Source: Chitinophaga sp. H8 (GTDB lineage Bacteria; Bacteroidota; Bacteroidia; Chitinophagales; Chitinophagaceae). From it: 64,000 bases of DNA. The stretch spans positions 1,302,001 to 1,366,000 of the forward strand of contig NZ_JBEXAC010000002.1 in the NCBI RefSeq assembly GCF_040567655.1. Reading direction: 5' to 3'. How positions within the stretch are numbered: position 1 is the stretch's first letter; the number at the start of each line of letters is the position of its first letter. The translations under genes and the position numbers were made by a program. Shown here in pieces: positions 34,713 to 43,166 of the stretch. The notes under the pieces were generated by a model. It made no database searches. It had not been told where the DNA came from and worked only from the letters and a program-made list of their open reading frames with translations.

Positions 34713-35621
34713 ATGAAAAACATGTTGCAAGAAAACACCATAAAGTTGTCGTCGTCGTATGCAGTAGCCAGCAAGGCCAGGGATTATTTCCAGCTCATGA
34801 AGTTTAATTTAACTTTCATGGTGGTATTTTCTTCTGTAGTTGCTTACTTACTGGTGCCGGGAGTGGAGTTTAACTTGATCAAAGTTCTTTTATTATTTGC
34901 AGGAGGATTGCTGGTATCAGGATCAGCGAATACCATTAATCAGATCTGGGAGAAAGAAACGGATAAGCTGATGGCGCGTACCGCAGTTCGTCCATTACCT
35001 GCCGGCCGGATGGCCGATACCGAGGCTATTTTCCTGGCGGTTATAACTGGCATAGGCGGGCTGGTCATTATGGTAGTGGCCTTTAACTGGCTGAGTGCTA
35101 TATTAAGCCTGGTATCCCTGGTGATATACGGATTTGTATACACTCCCTGGAAGAAATGGAATTCCCTGGCAGTATTGGTGGGGGCTATTCCTGGCGCATT
35201 ACCTTTATTAATCGGATGGGCAGCAGGTGCTAATGAACTGAGTGAAGGAGGCTGGGCCTTATTTGCGATACAGTTTTTATGGCAGTTTCCTCATTTCTGG
35301 GCTATTTGCTGGTTAGCGTATAAGGATTATGCCAAAGCAGGCTTTAAGCTGTTGCCGGCAAATGGTGAACCTAACAAGTTTACTGCCATGCAATCAGCTA
35401 TGTATACCTTATTACTGATTCCAGCAGGAGTAGCGCCTTATTTTTTGAAACTGACCGGACCGGTATCTGCTATTATTGCGATTGCCGCCGGTATGTTTTT
35501 CCTGTTCCGTGCTATTAATTTATACCGGAAATGTGATGCGGTAGCAGCCCGCAAGCTGATGTTCGGGTCTTATATTTACCTGATGGTGGTGCAGCTGGCT
35601 TACCTGTTTGATAAAGTATAA
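34713..35621 (+). CDS. ctaB: Protoheme IX farnesyltransferase (heme O synthase)
   Basis: About 302 residues; ATG 34713 (or 34722) is preferred because ATG 34701 lies inside a hairpin arm. A UbiA-type prenyltransferase with about nine membrane segments that converts heme b to heme O for the oxidase. The prenyl-diphosphate motif is NTINQIWEKETDKLMART followed by RPLP; the second conserved stretch is LAYKDYAKAGFKLLP. Placed right after coxA, as expected for cofactor supply. Confidence 0.92.
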   Translation: MKNMLQENTIKLSSSYAVASKARDYFQLMKFNLTFMVVFSSVVAYLLVPGVEFNLIKVLLLFAGGLLVSGSANTINQIWEKETDKLMARTAVRPLPAGRMADTEAIFLAVITGIGGLVIMVVAFNWLSAILSLVSLVIYGFVYTPWKKWNSLAVLVGAIPGALPLLIGWAAGANELSEGGWALFAIQFLWQFPHFWAICWLAYKDYAKAGFKLLPANGEPNKFTAMQSAMYTLLLIPAGVAPYFLKLTGPVSAIIAIAAGMFFLFRAINLYRKCDAVAARKLMFGSYIYLMVVQLAYLFDKV

Positions 35622-35628
35622 AAGTAAT

Positions 35629-35635
35629 TGGAGGA
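35629..35635 (+). promoter_or_regulatory. Unusual Shine-Dalgarno-like sequence before the first subunit III gene
   Basis: GGAGG at 35630-35634 stands 4 nt before ATG 35639. Most genes of this window lack such a site, so it may point to the start actually used here. Confidence 0.4.
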
Positions 35636-35638
35636 GTG

Positions 35639-36202
35639 ATGCAAACAATGAGCGTACAACGTAAAAAAATACATCCACACAAGTATTCCCTGTGGATTGC
35701 AATGGGAAGCATGACAATGATGTTCATTGGCTTCACCAGCGCATACGTTGTGAAGAGAGCACAGGCAAACTGGTTGGCATTTGAATTGCCGCATATTTTC
35801 TGGTTGTCTACCGCTATTATTTTAATCAGTAGTTTAACCGTACATCTGGCATTGAAGCAGTTTAAGCTGCGCAATATGATACGGTATAAACAACTGATTA
35901 CGCTGACAGCTTTTCTGGGAGTAGCATTTGCAGTATGCCAGGTAATGGGCTTCAAGCAGATGGCATCCTCCGGATTACCGCTGGATGGGCCGGTGTCAGC
36001 TTCTTTTATTTATGTTATTTTAGGCGTGCATATCCTGCACGTATTAGGTGGTGTGGTGGCTTTACTGGTGATGTTTGCCAGGGCTTACAGAACCAGGATA
36101 CGTTCCTATAGTGCGGTGCCTATTGAAGTGGCAGCCACTTACTGGCATTTTGTAGATGTTTTGTGGATTTACCTGTTAATATTTTTAAGTATCGCCCGAT
36201 AA
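35639..36202 (+). CDS. coxC: Cytochrome c oxidase subunit III family protein (first copy)
   Basis: 187 residues from ATG 35639 (GTG 35636 and ATG 35648 also possible). A five-helix heme-copper oxidase subunit III-type protein: LWIAMGSMTMMFIGFTSAYV near the N-terminus, and GVHILHVLGGVVALLVMF plus YWHFVDVLWIYLLIF at the C-terminus. The first two helices of the classical seven are absent, normal for this short type. A longer subunit III gene follows immediately. Confidence 0.9.
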   Translation: MQTMSVQRKKIHPHKYSLWIAMGSMTMMFIGFTSAYVVKRAQANWLAFELPHIFWLSTAIILISSLTVHLALKQFKLRNMIRYKQLITLTAFLGVAFAVCQVMGFKQMASSGLPLDGPVSASFIYVILGVHILHVLGGVVALLVMFARAYRTRIRSYSAVPIEVAATYWHFVDVLWIYLLIFLSIAR

Positions 36203-36229
36203 ACTTTATAAAAATTTATAAAACTAACA

Positions 36230-36904
36230 ATGGATACAGCAGTTACAGCGAAGAAAAAATGGTGGGGTGGAGGATATTCTCCCTTTAATGTGAGCTATGG
36301 CAAGTTGATGATGTGGTACTTTCTGATGTCAGATGCGTTCACTTTTGGCGCTTTGCTGATATCATATGGCACCATCCGCTTTTCAAGCACCTCCTGGCCT
36401 GATCCCAACGAAGTATTCCATTCATTCCCCTTCATGGGGCATGCACACTTGCCACTGGTATTTGTGAGCTTAATGACCTTTATCCTCATCATGAGTTCTG
36501 TGACCATGGTGTTGGCAGTACATGCCGGTAAGCTCCGGAATCAGAAAGATGTGGCCAAGTGGATGATCTGGACCATTATTGGGGGTATTGCATTCTTAAG
36601 CTGTCAGGCATGGGAATGGATGCACCTGCACGAACAAGGTGCCTGGTGGGGCCGTAATCCGTTCAACAACCTGGATGGAACACCTGCCGGAACAAACTTT
36701 ACCAACTTCTTTTTCACGATTACCGGTTTCCACGGTTTACACGTAACTTCGGGGGTAATTCTGAATATTATTATTCTGGCTAACGTACTGAAAGGAACTT
36801 ACGAGAACCGCGGTCATTATGAAATGGTGGAGAAAGTAGGTTTATACTGGCACTTTGTGGATTTAGTTTGGGTATTTGTGTTCACTTGCTTCTACTTACT
36901 GTAA
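36230..36904 (+). CDS. Cytochrome c oxidase subunit III (second copy)
   Basis: 224 residues, again with the subunit III signature GFHGLHVTSGVILNIIILA and YWHFVDLVWVFVF, and with an N-terminal helix region LMMWYFLMSDAFTFGALL. It lies 27 bp after the first subunit III gene. Two adjacent subunit III-like genes are common in Bacteroidota caa3-type oxidase loci and the two proteins probably occupy different places in one complex; whether they are alternatives is unknown. Confidence 0.9.
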   Translation: MDTAVTAKKKWWGGGYSPFNVSYGKLMMWYFLMSDAFTFGALLISYGTIRFSSTSWPDPNEVFHSFPFMGHAHLPLVFVSLMTFILIMSSVTMVLAVHAGKLRNQKDVAKWMIWTIIGGIAFLSCQAWEWMHLHEQGAWWGRNPFNNLDGTPAGTNFTNFFFTITGFHGLHVTSGVILNIIILANVLKGTYENRGHYEMVEKVGLYWHFVDLVWVFVFTCFYLL

Positions 36905-37044
36905 GCTGTAGAGAAGTAAGCCCGGATAAAGCCGGGAAATGATCACCGGAAGTATTTAATAATCAGGATATTCACAGCAGCGGGTAAAACTGCCGGTTTG
37001 GCCCGCCGCTAATTTTTAAGCAACAGCGTTTTAAATAACTCGTA

Positions 37045-37449
37045 ATGGCACATACAGACACTGCAGTAGCGCACGAAGAACATGGGCATACTGATTCATC
37101 TACCAAAAGCATCTGGAGAACGTTCTGGATCCTGTTAGGTGTAACAGTTGTGGAAGTGGGACTGGCTTTTTTACATCTGGAAACAGGCTTCCCCAGCCGG
37201 TTGGTACTGAACTCCGTATTCATCGGTTTAACAATAGTAAAGGCATTTTACATTGTGGCTGAATTTATGCACTTACGCCATGAAATAAAGAACCTGATTT
37301 TAACGATCATGATTCCTTTATTGTTATTTGTATGGTTCATCATTGCCTTCCTGGCAGATGGAGATTCCTGGAAAAACATGAAAAAAGACCTGGCTCCGGG
37401 TACACCAGTACAAACTACTACTGTAACTAACGAGGCAGGACATCACTAA
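37045..37449 (+). CDS. coxD: Cytochrome c oxidase subunit IV-type protein
   Basis: 134 residues with three membrane segments (about 26-47, 51-73 and 84-106), matching the small bacterial cytochrome c oxidase subunit IV/prokaryotic COX4 family (FWILLGVTVVEVGLAFL; AEFMHLRHEIKNLIL). The N-terminus is His/Glu-rich. Its stop codon is followed, in the same frame and without another stop, by the SCO gene. Confidence 0.88.
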   Translation: MAHTDTAVAHEEHGHTDSSTKSIWRTFWILLGVTVVEVGLAFLHLETGFPSRLVLNSVFIGLTIVKAFYIVAEFMHLRHEIKNLILTIMIPLLLFVWFIIAFLADGDSWKNMKKDLAPGTPVQTTTVTNEAGHH

Positions 37450-37503
37450 TTCCTTCACCTTTTAAATTTACGTATCATTTCTCGGAAAGCGCTTTTAGGG
37501 TTG

Positions 37504-38196
37504 ATGTTGGCAATATTGGTGCCGTTGTCTGGATATTTGATTGTGGATCATTATGGTAAGAATGTTGTACCTATACCACGTTACTATATCCCCGAGAGAG
37601 TTGACACCATTGTGAAAGATGGCAAAACGCAATATGATACGGTTTTCCATAAAATAGGCAATTTTGAACTGACCAATCAGTTAGGGCAAAAGGTTAGCCT
37701 GGATGACCTGAAAGGAAAGGTGTTGCTGGTAGACTTCTTTTTTACTTCCTGTCCGAGTATCTGCCCTAAACTCACTGCAAATCTTCAGAAAATACAGGAG
37801 GCCTATGTAAAGAATGACACTTTACTGCAGTTGTTGTCTTTTTCTGTAGATCCGGAAAGAGATTCTGTAGAGCGGTTAAGGAAGTATGGCTATGATCACC
37901 GGATTAACCCGGACAACTGGTGGTTATTAACCGGGGATAAGAAGGAGATTTATGATCTGGCCCGGCATGAGTTTTTTGTAAGTGTTACGGAGGGAGATGG
38001 CGGCCCGGATGATTTTATTCATACGGAAAAGCTGATCCTGATAGATAAAAACGGACATATCCGTGGATATTATGATGGTTTGGACGCCAATGCAGTCCGC
38101 CAATGTGCTAATGATATCGCGGTGTTGCATTTGGAGAAAGAGAAAAAACGACCCGGTTTCCTGAAGTTTTTAAAAGGACTGGTTTCCGGTAGTTGA
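37504..38196 (+). CDS. SCO1/SenC-family copper chaperone within the oxidase locus
   Basis: About 230 residues from ATG 37504 (TTG 37501 also possible). One N-terminal membrane anchor, then a thioredoxin-like domain with copper-binding CPSIC in FFTSCPSICPKL and the distal His in DDFIHTEKLILID. It inserts copper in the CuA centre of CoxB. The start is doubtful: the frame is open back to the coxD stop, and the upstream codons encode a basic stretch (ISRKALLGL) that would complete a normal signal anchor but has no standard start codon. Confidence 0.88.
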   Translation: MLAILVPLSGYLIVDHYGKNVVPIPRYYIPERVDTIVKDGKTQYDTVFHKIGNFELTNQLGQKVSLDDLKGKVLLVDFFFTSCPSICPKLTANLQKIQEAYVKNDTLLQLLSFSVDPERDSVERLRKYGYDHRINPDNWWLLTGDKKEIYDLARHEFFVSVTEGDGGPDDFIHTEKLILIDKNGHIRGYYDGLDANAVRQCANDIAVLHLEKEKKRPGFLKFLKGLVSGS

Positions 38197-38205
38197 TGAT
38201 ACGAG

Positions 38206-38306
38206 GAAGCTATGAGCTACTGGTTGTCAGTTGCGGACAAGGCTGCTAAGCGCAGTACTTATTTTACCCCGAAACTGATGGCTCATGGCTCATAGCTTTT
38301 TTATTA
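38206..38306 (+). terminator. Long-range stem from AGCT heptads after the SCO gene
   Basis: AGCTATGAGCTACT (38206-38219) can pair with TGGCTCATAGCT near 38289-38298, after which there is a run of T. The right arm consists of heptads GATGGCT CATGGCT CATAGCT, so the repeat family here seems to provide a terminator. The loop is about 70 nt. Confidence 0.45.
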
Positions 38307-38326
38307 GCATTTAATATTTCAGGATC

Positions 38327-38899
38327 ATGGAATTAAAGAACAAAAACCTTAACCTGCCTATAGCGATTGTATCCGTTGTAATACCGGTAGTTGTAGCGAT
38401 ACTCTTTTATCTGCCACGTCCGGAAATGCATGCCGGCTTTGATGTCAGGATATTACCCTTGTTTCACGCCATTTTGAATTCTGCTACCGCTGTATTGTTA
38501 GTGGCCAGCCTGTACTTTATTAAAAACGGACACATTAAGGCCCATAAGGTAACCAATCTTATTGCAGTAGGGTTGTCTGTTATCTTCCTGATCTCTTATG
38601 TTACCTATCATTTCTTTACAGAATCTACCCGTTTCGGAGATATTAATCATGATGGTATAGTGGATGCTACTGAGAAAGCGATGTTAGGCGCCTCCCGGTA
38701 TGCCTATTACTTTCTTTTACTGACGCATATTGTGCTGGCGGTAGTGATTGTACCACTGGTATTATTTACTTTACTCCGTGGGTTTCAGTCTGACTTTGTC
38801 CGTCATCGTAAAATAGCCCGTTATACCTGGCCTATCTGGTTTTATGTAGCAATTACCGGTGTGATCGTGTATATCATGATTTCCCCTTATTATGGATAG
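38327..38899 (+). CDS. DUF420 membrane protein
   Basis: 190 residues with about five membrane segments. DUF420 family features: FHAILNSATAVLLVASLYFIK, AHKVTNLIAVGLSVIFLISYVTYH (quoted in parts) and a C-terminal RKIARYTWPIWFYVAITGVI. The family accompanies heme-copper oxidases and includes the assembly factor CtaM. It probably helps maturation of this oxidase. A weak Ca-binding-like loop (DINHDGIVDATE) sits in the middle. Confidence 0.85.
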   Translation: MELKNKNLNLPIAIVSVVIPVVVAILFYLPRPEMHAGFDVRILPLFHAILNSATAVLLVASLYFIKNGHIKAHKVTNLIAVGLSVIFLISYVTYHFFTESTRFGDINHDGIVDATEKAMLGASRYAYYFLLLTHIVLAVVIVPLVLFTLLRGFQSDFVRHRKIARYTWPIWFYVAITGVIVYIMISPYYG

Positions 38900-38946
38900 C
38901 TGCTCCGGTCAAATTTCGTAACTTAGCATAGCAATTCTGTTTTACC

Positions 38947-39165
38947 ATGAAAAAGTTATTGTTGCCGTTATTTACTTTGGTGTTGTTAGTGGCCAGCTCT
39001 TCCCTGATGGCACAGTGTTCCTTGTGTACTAAAACTGCGCAGCAATTAGGTGAGGGCCCTGCTACCGGATTGAACAATGGTATTCTTTACCTGGCTTTTA
39101 TGCCGCTGGCTATTATTGCATTTCTGGGTATACGCTGGTGGAGAAGCACGCGCGGTGAAGCCTGA
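38947..39165 (+). CDS. Small membrane protein with CxxC (72 residues)
   Basis: An N-terminal signal or anchor (MKKLLLPLFTLVLLVASSS), then QCSLCTKTAQQL with a CxxC, and a C-terminal membrane segment (GILYLAFMPLAIIAFLGIRWW). It lies 47 bp after the DUF420 gene at the end of the oxidase locus. I do not know a named family; the CxxC on the outer side suggests a role in copper or redox handling during oxidase assembly, which is inference from position. Confidence 0.7.
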   Translation: MKKLLLPLFTLVLLVASSSLMAQCSLCTKTAQQLGEGPATGLNNGILYLAFMPLAIIAFLGIRWWRSTRGEA

Positions 39166-39218
39166 TAAGGCTGCCTGACTGGTATTGTTCAGTACAACTA
39201 TATTTCTTCTCTTATATT

Positions 39219-39824
39219 TTATTGCGGAAACTGAAATTCGGGGCAGTCTACCCTAAGATCTGCTGCTTTGAGTTTGCAGGGTACCAGATTACAATAATGT
39301 CCCCCCTTCTGTGTGTAGAAATGGCAATTCAGGCACATCCGCTGTGGCGTAATGATTCCCTCCCGGTTAAGTTTAAAAATGAGCTGTAGTAAATGCTCCA
39401 ATAAGGCTGATTGTTCTTTTGAGCAGGTGAGGCTCAGTGTATTTTGCAGCGGGTATGCGAAGCATTCCACTTTTTTAGCCAATGCTTTTCCGGCTTTAAT
39501 GAGATGTAAGGTATGGCTACGGGTATCGGTAGCGGTCACCTTTCTGATGAGGTAGTTTTTGGCTTCCAGCGATTTTACCGCATCACTGATGGTGGCTTTG
39601 GTCATATTAAAATGGGCAGCCAGAAAAGTGATGGTTCGTTGTTCTTCAGGATAATGTAACAGGAAGGTAAGCACCTGTATCTGTATAGGGCTGATACCAT
39701 GTTGTTTGGCATTATCCCATAATAATACACGAAAGACCTCCGACAGCCGTTCTAAAGCAGCTACTATCTTACTGGAAGTATTGGTTGCCTGTTGTTCGGG
39801 GCCAAATGTGGATTTTCTCCCCAT
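39219..39824 (-). CDS. MarR-family regulator with C-terminal cysteine cluster
   Basis: 201 residues. Residues about 25-150 form a MarR winged helix (SPIQIQVLTFLLHYP; FNMTKATISDAVKSLEAKNYL; TDTRSHTLHLIKAGK). The last about 40 residues are an unusual Cys-rich tail: CLNCHFYTQKGGHYC, then C and C in LVPCKLKAADLRVDCPEF, five Cys and two His able to hold zinc or an iron-sulfur cluster. The tail makes a redox, NO or metal sensor likely. Third gene of a leftward operon with DUF2024 and protoglobin genes. Confidence 0.82.
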   Translation of the reverse strand: MGRKSTFGPEQQATNTSSKIVAALERLSEVFRVLLWDNAKQHGISPIQIQVLTFLLHYPEEQRTITFLAAHFNMTKATISDAVKSLEAKNYLIRKVTATDTRSHTLHLIKAGKALAKKVECFAYPLQNTLSLTCSKEQSALLEHLLQLIFKLNREGIITPQRMCLNCHFYTQKGGHYCNLVPCKLKAADLRVDCPEFQFPQ

Positions 39825-39899
39825 AATTTTTCTTTCCTGCTGTTGAATAAGGTATAGCCAGGCAAGTTACAATAATTTGTGCTGGCAGGAAATAACATA

Positions 39900-40160
39900 T
39901 TAGTGACATCCTTCCATTTCGTAGATATAGTAACCTTGTTGTTCAATTTTCCGCTTCCAGTTGGGTACCACTTCTTCCAGGTGGCAAAACCGGCATTCTT
40001 TAGCTGAAATAGGCTGAGAGCCCTGAGATTTTGTACTTAAATAAGCTTTACCAAAGTGAAGTACTTTTTCATAGTGCGTATCGGCAGCTACAATAATATC
40101 AAAATGCATTAAGCCACCATCTTTTTTCTTTACATAAGTGTCAAAAACTGCTACTTCCAT
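39900..40160 (-). CDS. DUF2024 family protein
   Basis: 86 residues. Matches DUF2024 (VAVFDTYVKKKDGGLMHFDI; VLHFGKAYL; ECRFCHLEEVVPNW with CxxC and His; YYIYEMEGCH). Function unknown for the family. Small, soluble, cytoplasmic. It lies 42 bp after the protoglobin gene and 75 bp ahead of the MarR gene, so the three are probably one transcript. Confidence 0.8.
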   Translation of the reverse strand: MEVAVFDTYVKKKDGGLMHFDIIVAADTHYEKVLHFGKAYLSTKSQGSQPISAKECRFCHLEEVVPNWKRKIEQQGYYIYEMEGCH

Positions 40161-40202
40161 AGGGGATTGGTTTTAGGTATGGATTGATCGGTAAGGATAT
40201 AT

Positions 40203-40784
40203 TTATGATTGATTAGCAGGCTGGGTTTCAGGGTAACACCAGAGTATTACACTGAGGCATACTGCTTTGAACCAGGCCTGTTGCATTTTGTCGACTTCCG
40301 GGGCATGATGCCCTTTATTAGTTAAAAACGCTCTGACAGATGCGGTGGCCGGATAGATAAATGTAACCAGGTACCGGAAAAAAGTAGCGGGTATACTGGT
40401 CATATTGAATTCGGTCACCGGCTTTCCTTCATAGTGCTGATGGATTAATTGCTCATACTTCAGCCATTTTTCATTTTGTGGCGGGTAGCATAAGCTGTTT
40501 ATCCAGCTTTCAAAACGTGGTTGCAGGTCTTTGATATAATTGATATCCTGCTGCCCGTTTTGCGTAAAATAATGTGACAGGTAATCATTAGTCAGAATAT
40601 ACTCGTACCATTTATCCAGTAAAGCAGCTGTTTGTGAGGAGAGGATACTACCTGCCAGTTGCAAATACTTTTCATCTTCATGGGTGAATAACAGCATCCG
40701 TTTTAAAAGCACTAACTCGCGTAATTCTATCGCGGGCAATGCAGTGCCATTGTACATGCCCTGATCATGCTTGCCATTCGTCAT
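40203..40784 (-). CDS. Protoglobin-domain heme protein
   Basis: 193 residues resembling the protoglobin family of single-domain globins (FTHEDEKYLQLAGSIL at the start; LLDKWYEYIL; PRFESWINSLCYP; WLKYEQLIHQHYEGK with the likely proximal heme His; the C-terminal helix near WFKAVCLSVILWCYP). These bind O2, CO or NO. No signalling domain is attached, so it could be a sensor partner or an NO/O2-handling protein. First gene of the operon ending in the Cys-rich MarR regulator. Confidence 0.75.
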   Translation of the reverse strand: MTNGKHDQGMYNGTALPAIELRELVLLKRMLLFTHEDEKYLQLAGSILSSQTAALLDKWYEYILTNDYLSHYFTQNGQQDINYIKDLQPRFESWINSLCYPPQNEKWLKYEQLIHQHYEGKPVTEFNMTSIPATFFRYLVTFIYPATASVRAFLTNKGHHAPEVDKMQQAWFKAVCLSVILWCYPETQPANQS

Positions 40785-41196
40785 ACATACTCGATTTTGG
40801 TGGTATAGCCTGCATTGGATATGTTACAAATATAATAAGGGATCCTAACTAAAAAAACTGTTTTGCATTTATTTACAACCCTTGTCCTTTCGGGCTGCCA
40901 GCGCAAATATAACTACATCCGGGAATGGTTATACGTGTTTGGCACTCTTTATTTTCGTTAACGAGTAGTTAACTAATTAGTCAAAAAAAAGGTGTATTGC
41001 GTTTGGGGGAAGTGGGGGCACCAGGGGTATTTTTAAGAGTACAATTATTGTACCATATAAAAAAAACGTTTGAGATTGTAGTGTTTACGTTATAGCTTTG
41101 AAGTGTGGTTATCCATCTCATACATGAATATACATAGCCAGCAGTGAATATACACCACTGTTTCAGACGTTCTTACCATATTATATTTTATAGCAG
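40785..41196. other. Divergent regulatory region, protoglobin operon / ClC gene
   Basis: A 410-bp gap with several palindromes. TAGTTAACTAATTAGT (40966-40981) contains two overlapping perfect 10-bp palindromes, a plausible MarR operator; a related TAACTAA lies at about 40847. GTACAATTATTGTAC (41039-41053) is a perfect 15-bp palindrome just upstream of the ClC promoter. No gene is visible. Confidence 0.5.
41069..41100 (+). promoter_or_regulatory. Promoter of the ClC gene
   Basis: TTTG at 41069-41072 and TAGCTTTG at 41093-41100, separated by 20 nt: an almost ideal Bacteroidota promoter. The ATG is 97 nt downstream. The 15-bp palindrome at 41039-41053 lies immediately upstream, where an activator would bind. 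Confidence 0.65.
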
Positions 41197-43083
41197 ATGC
41201 AAAATATTTTCCGATCATTTTCGAGGGCAGGCATTCCTGTGTCGCCATCAATGGATCCTGCACTGGCGGCTGCGCACATGGAGCCTCCTGCCAGTTTTAA
41301 TGCAGGGAGAGTGCTTTATCTGTCTGTTTTAGCAGTAGCCAATGCTGCTGTGATCAGTATTATCGCAAAGGGGTTGTTGTTATTGATCAACCTGATCACC
41401 AATCTTTCATTTTACGGCAAATTTTCTGTGGAGGAAGCCACTCCCCTACACAATCAGCTGGGATGGCTGGTGGTACTGGTACCGGTTATTGGTGCCGTGA
41501 TCATCGGGATCATGGCCCGGTATGGGTCTGCAGCCATACGTGGGCATGGCATACCGGAAGCTATGGAGCAGATATTGGTCAATAAAAGCAAGATAAAGCC
41601 TATCATCACTTTTCTCAAGCCCTTGTCGGCAGCCATTTCTATTGGTACAGGCGGCCCATTTGGCTCTGAGGGCCCCATTATAGCTACCGGTGGAGCCTTG
41701 GGGTCCTTTATAGGACAGATTTTACGGATTACGGCCACGGAAAGGAAGATATTACTGGCCGCAGGTGCAGCAGCAGGTATGTCCTGTATCTTTGGCAGCC
41801 CGCTGGCAGCAGTTATCCTGGCGATAGAGCTGTTATTATTTGAATTTTCTCCCAGGAGCATTATCCCGGTAATATTGGGTTGTATTACCTCGGCGGCCTT
41901 TCACCATTGGTTCTGGGGGGGCGCTCCTGTATTTATTCTCCCGGATGTTCCGGCAGCGGGCAACCTGGCCCTGCTGATGTATTCGGTGATAGGTATTATT
42001 ATAGGGCTGCTGGCAGCACTTATTACCAAAGCGGTATATGCTATTGAAGATGGTTTTGAAAAGATCCCTGTGCACTGGATGTGGTGGCCGGCTATCGGTA
42101 GTGTGGTTGTGGGGCTGGTAGGATATTATGCGCCTGAAACATTGGGGGTGGGTTATTTCAATATCAACAATCTCTTATCTGCTAATGTAACCCTGCACAT
42201 GTTGTTTGTGCTGAGCGTGATGAAATTCATTTCCTGGGCGTTTTCACTTGGGAGTGGCACTTCCGGAGGTACCCTGGCGCCATTATTAACGATGGGAGGT
42301 GCCTTAGGTATCCTGACCGCGATTATCCTGCAGGCTATTTTCCCATCTGTAGTGATCAATCCTTCCGTAGCAGCATTAGTTGGAATGGCGGCTATGTTTG
42401 CCGGTGCAGCAAGGGCATTGCTTACCTCAGTTATTTTTGCACTGGAAACTACGGGCGATGCAGATACTTTATTGCCATTGGTATGTGCCTGTGTTGCTTC
42501 TTATTTTATTTCCTTCTTTTTGATGAAGAATACGATCATGACGGAGAAAATAGCACGCCGTGGTATCATTACTCCTCATACCTATAAACCTGACCTGCTG
42601 GAAAGTGTACAGGTAAAAGAAGCGATGTTACCGGATATTATTATGGTGAGTGAAGAGAACACTATCGGTGAGTTACGCCAGTGGATGTACGAAAATAAGT
42701 TAGGCGCACATTCATTAGCATATCCTGTGGTAAATGCGAATGAAGAGCTGGTAGGGATTGTTAAAACGGAAGATGTACTGGACCCGGCATCTCCGGAGCA
42801 GGCCGCGGTGACTTACATTACCAATACCAATGCATTGGTAGTGCCGGAAGAAACCTCTTTACGTCATGCTGTGGATATTATGTCCGGGCATCAGCAGGAT
42901 ATTTTGCCTATTGTGGTGGCAGATAACCACAAACATTTGTTGGGCGTGCTGGATTACCGGACGGTATTTGCCGCTTACCGTCATGTGAAGCAAGGAGAAG
43001 AAACTGCTACCAGGAATATTTCCCTGAAGCGGCAGGTGATGAAGATATTGATCCGGAATGGGATTATTAACAAGCATGAATAG
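41197..43083 (+). CDS. ClC-family chloride channel/antiporter with CBS domains
   Basis: 628 residues. The ClC membrane domain (about 35-455, many helices) shows the ion-path motifs GHGIPEAM, GPFGSEGP with the gating Glu, and GTSGGTLAP. The C-terminal part has two CBS domains (about 478-535 and 545-605; VKEAMLPDIIMVSEENTIG and LRHAVDIMSGHQQDILPIV), which bind nucleotides and regulate. The retained gating Glu suggests a Cl-/H+ antiporter rather than an open channel. It has its own promoter and terminator. Confidence 0.92.
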   Translation: MQNIFRSFSRAGIPVSPSMDPALAAAHMEPPASFNAGRVLYLSVLAVANAAVISIIAKGLLLLINLITNLSFYGKFSVEEATPLHNQLGWLVVLVPVIGAVIIGIMARYGSAAIRGHGIPEAMEQILVNKSKIKPIITFLKPLSAAISIGTGGPFGSEGPIIATGGALGSFIGQILRITATERKILLAAGAAAGMSCIFGSPLAAVILAIELLLFEFSPRSIIPVILGCITSAAFHHWFWGGAPVFILPDVPAAGNLALLMYSVIGIIIGLLAALITKAVYAIEDGFEKIPVHWMWWPAIGSVVVGLVGYYAPETLGVGYFNINNLLSANVTLHMLFVLSVMKFISWAFSLGSGTSGGTLAPLLTMGGALGILTAIILQAIFPSVVINPSVAALVGMAAMFAGAARALLTSVIFALETTGDADTLLPLVCACVASYFISFFLMKNTIMTEKIARRGIITPHTYKPDLLESVQVKEAMLPDIIMVSEENTIGELRQWMYENKLGAHSLAYPVVNANEELVGIVKTEDVLDPASPEQAAVTYITNTNALVVPEETSLRHAVDIMSGHQQDILPIVVADNHKHLLGVLDYRTVFAAYRHVKQGEETATRNISLKRQVMKILIRNGIINKHE

Positions 43084-43166
43084 CGGCAGGTGTGTCAGGC
43101 GCAGATTAAGTGCCTGCGCGCTGTGCTAAATGACGACATATCTTACTTTTGACACACTCTTATAGT

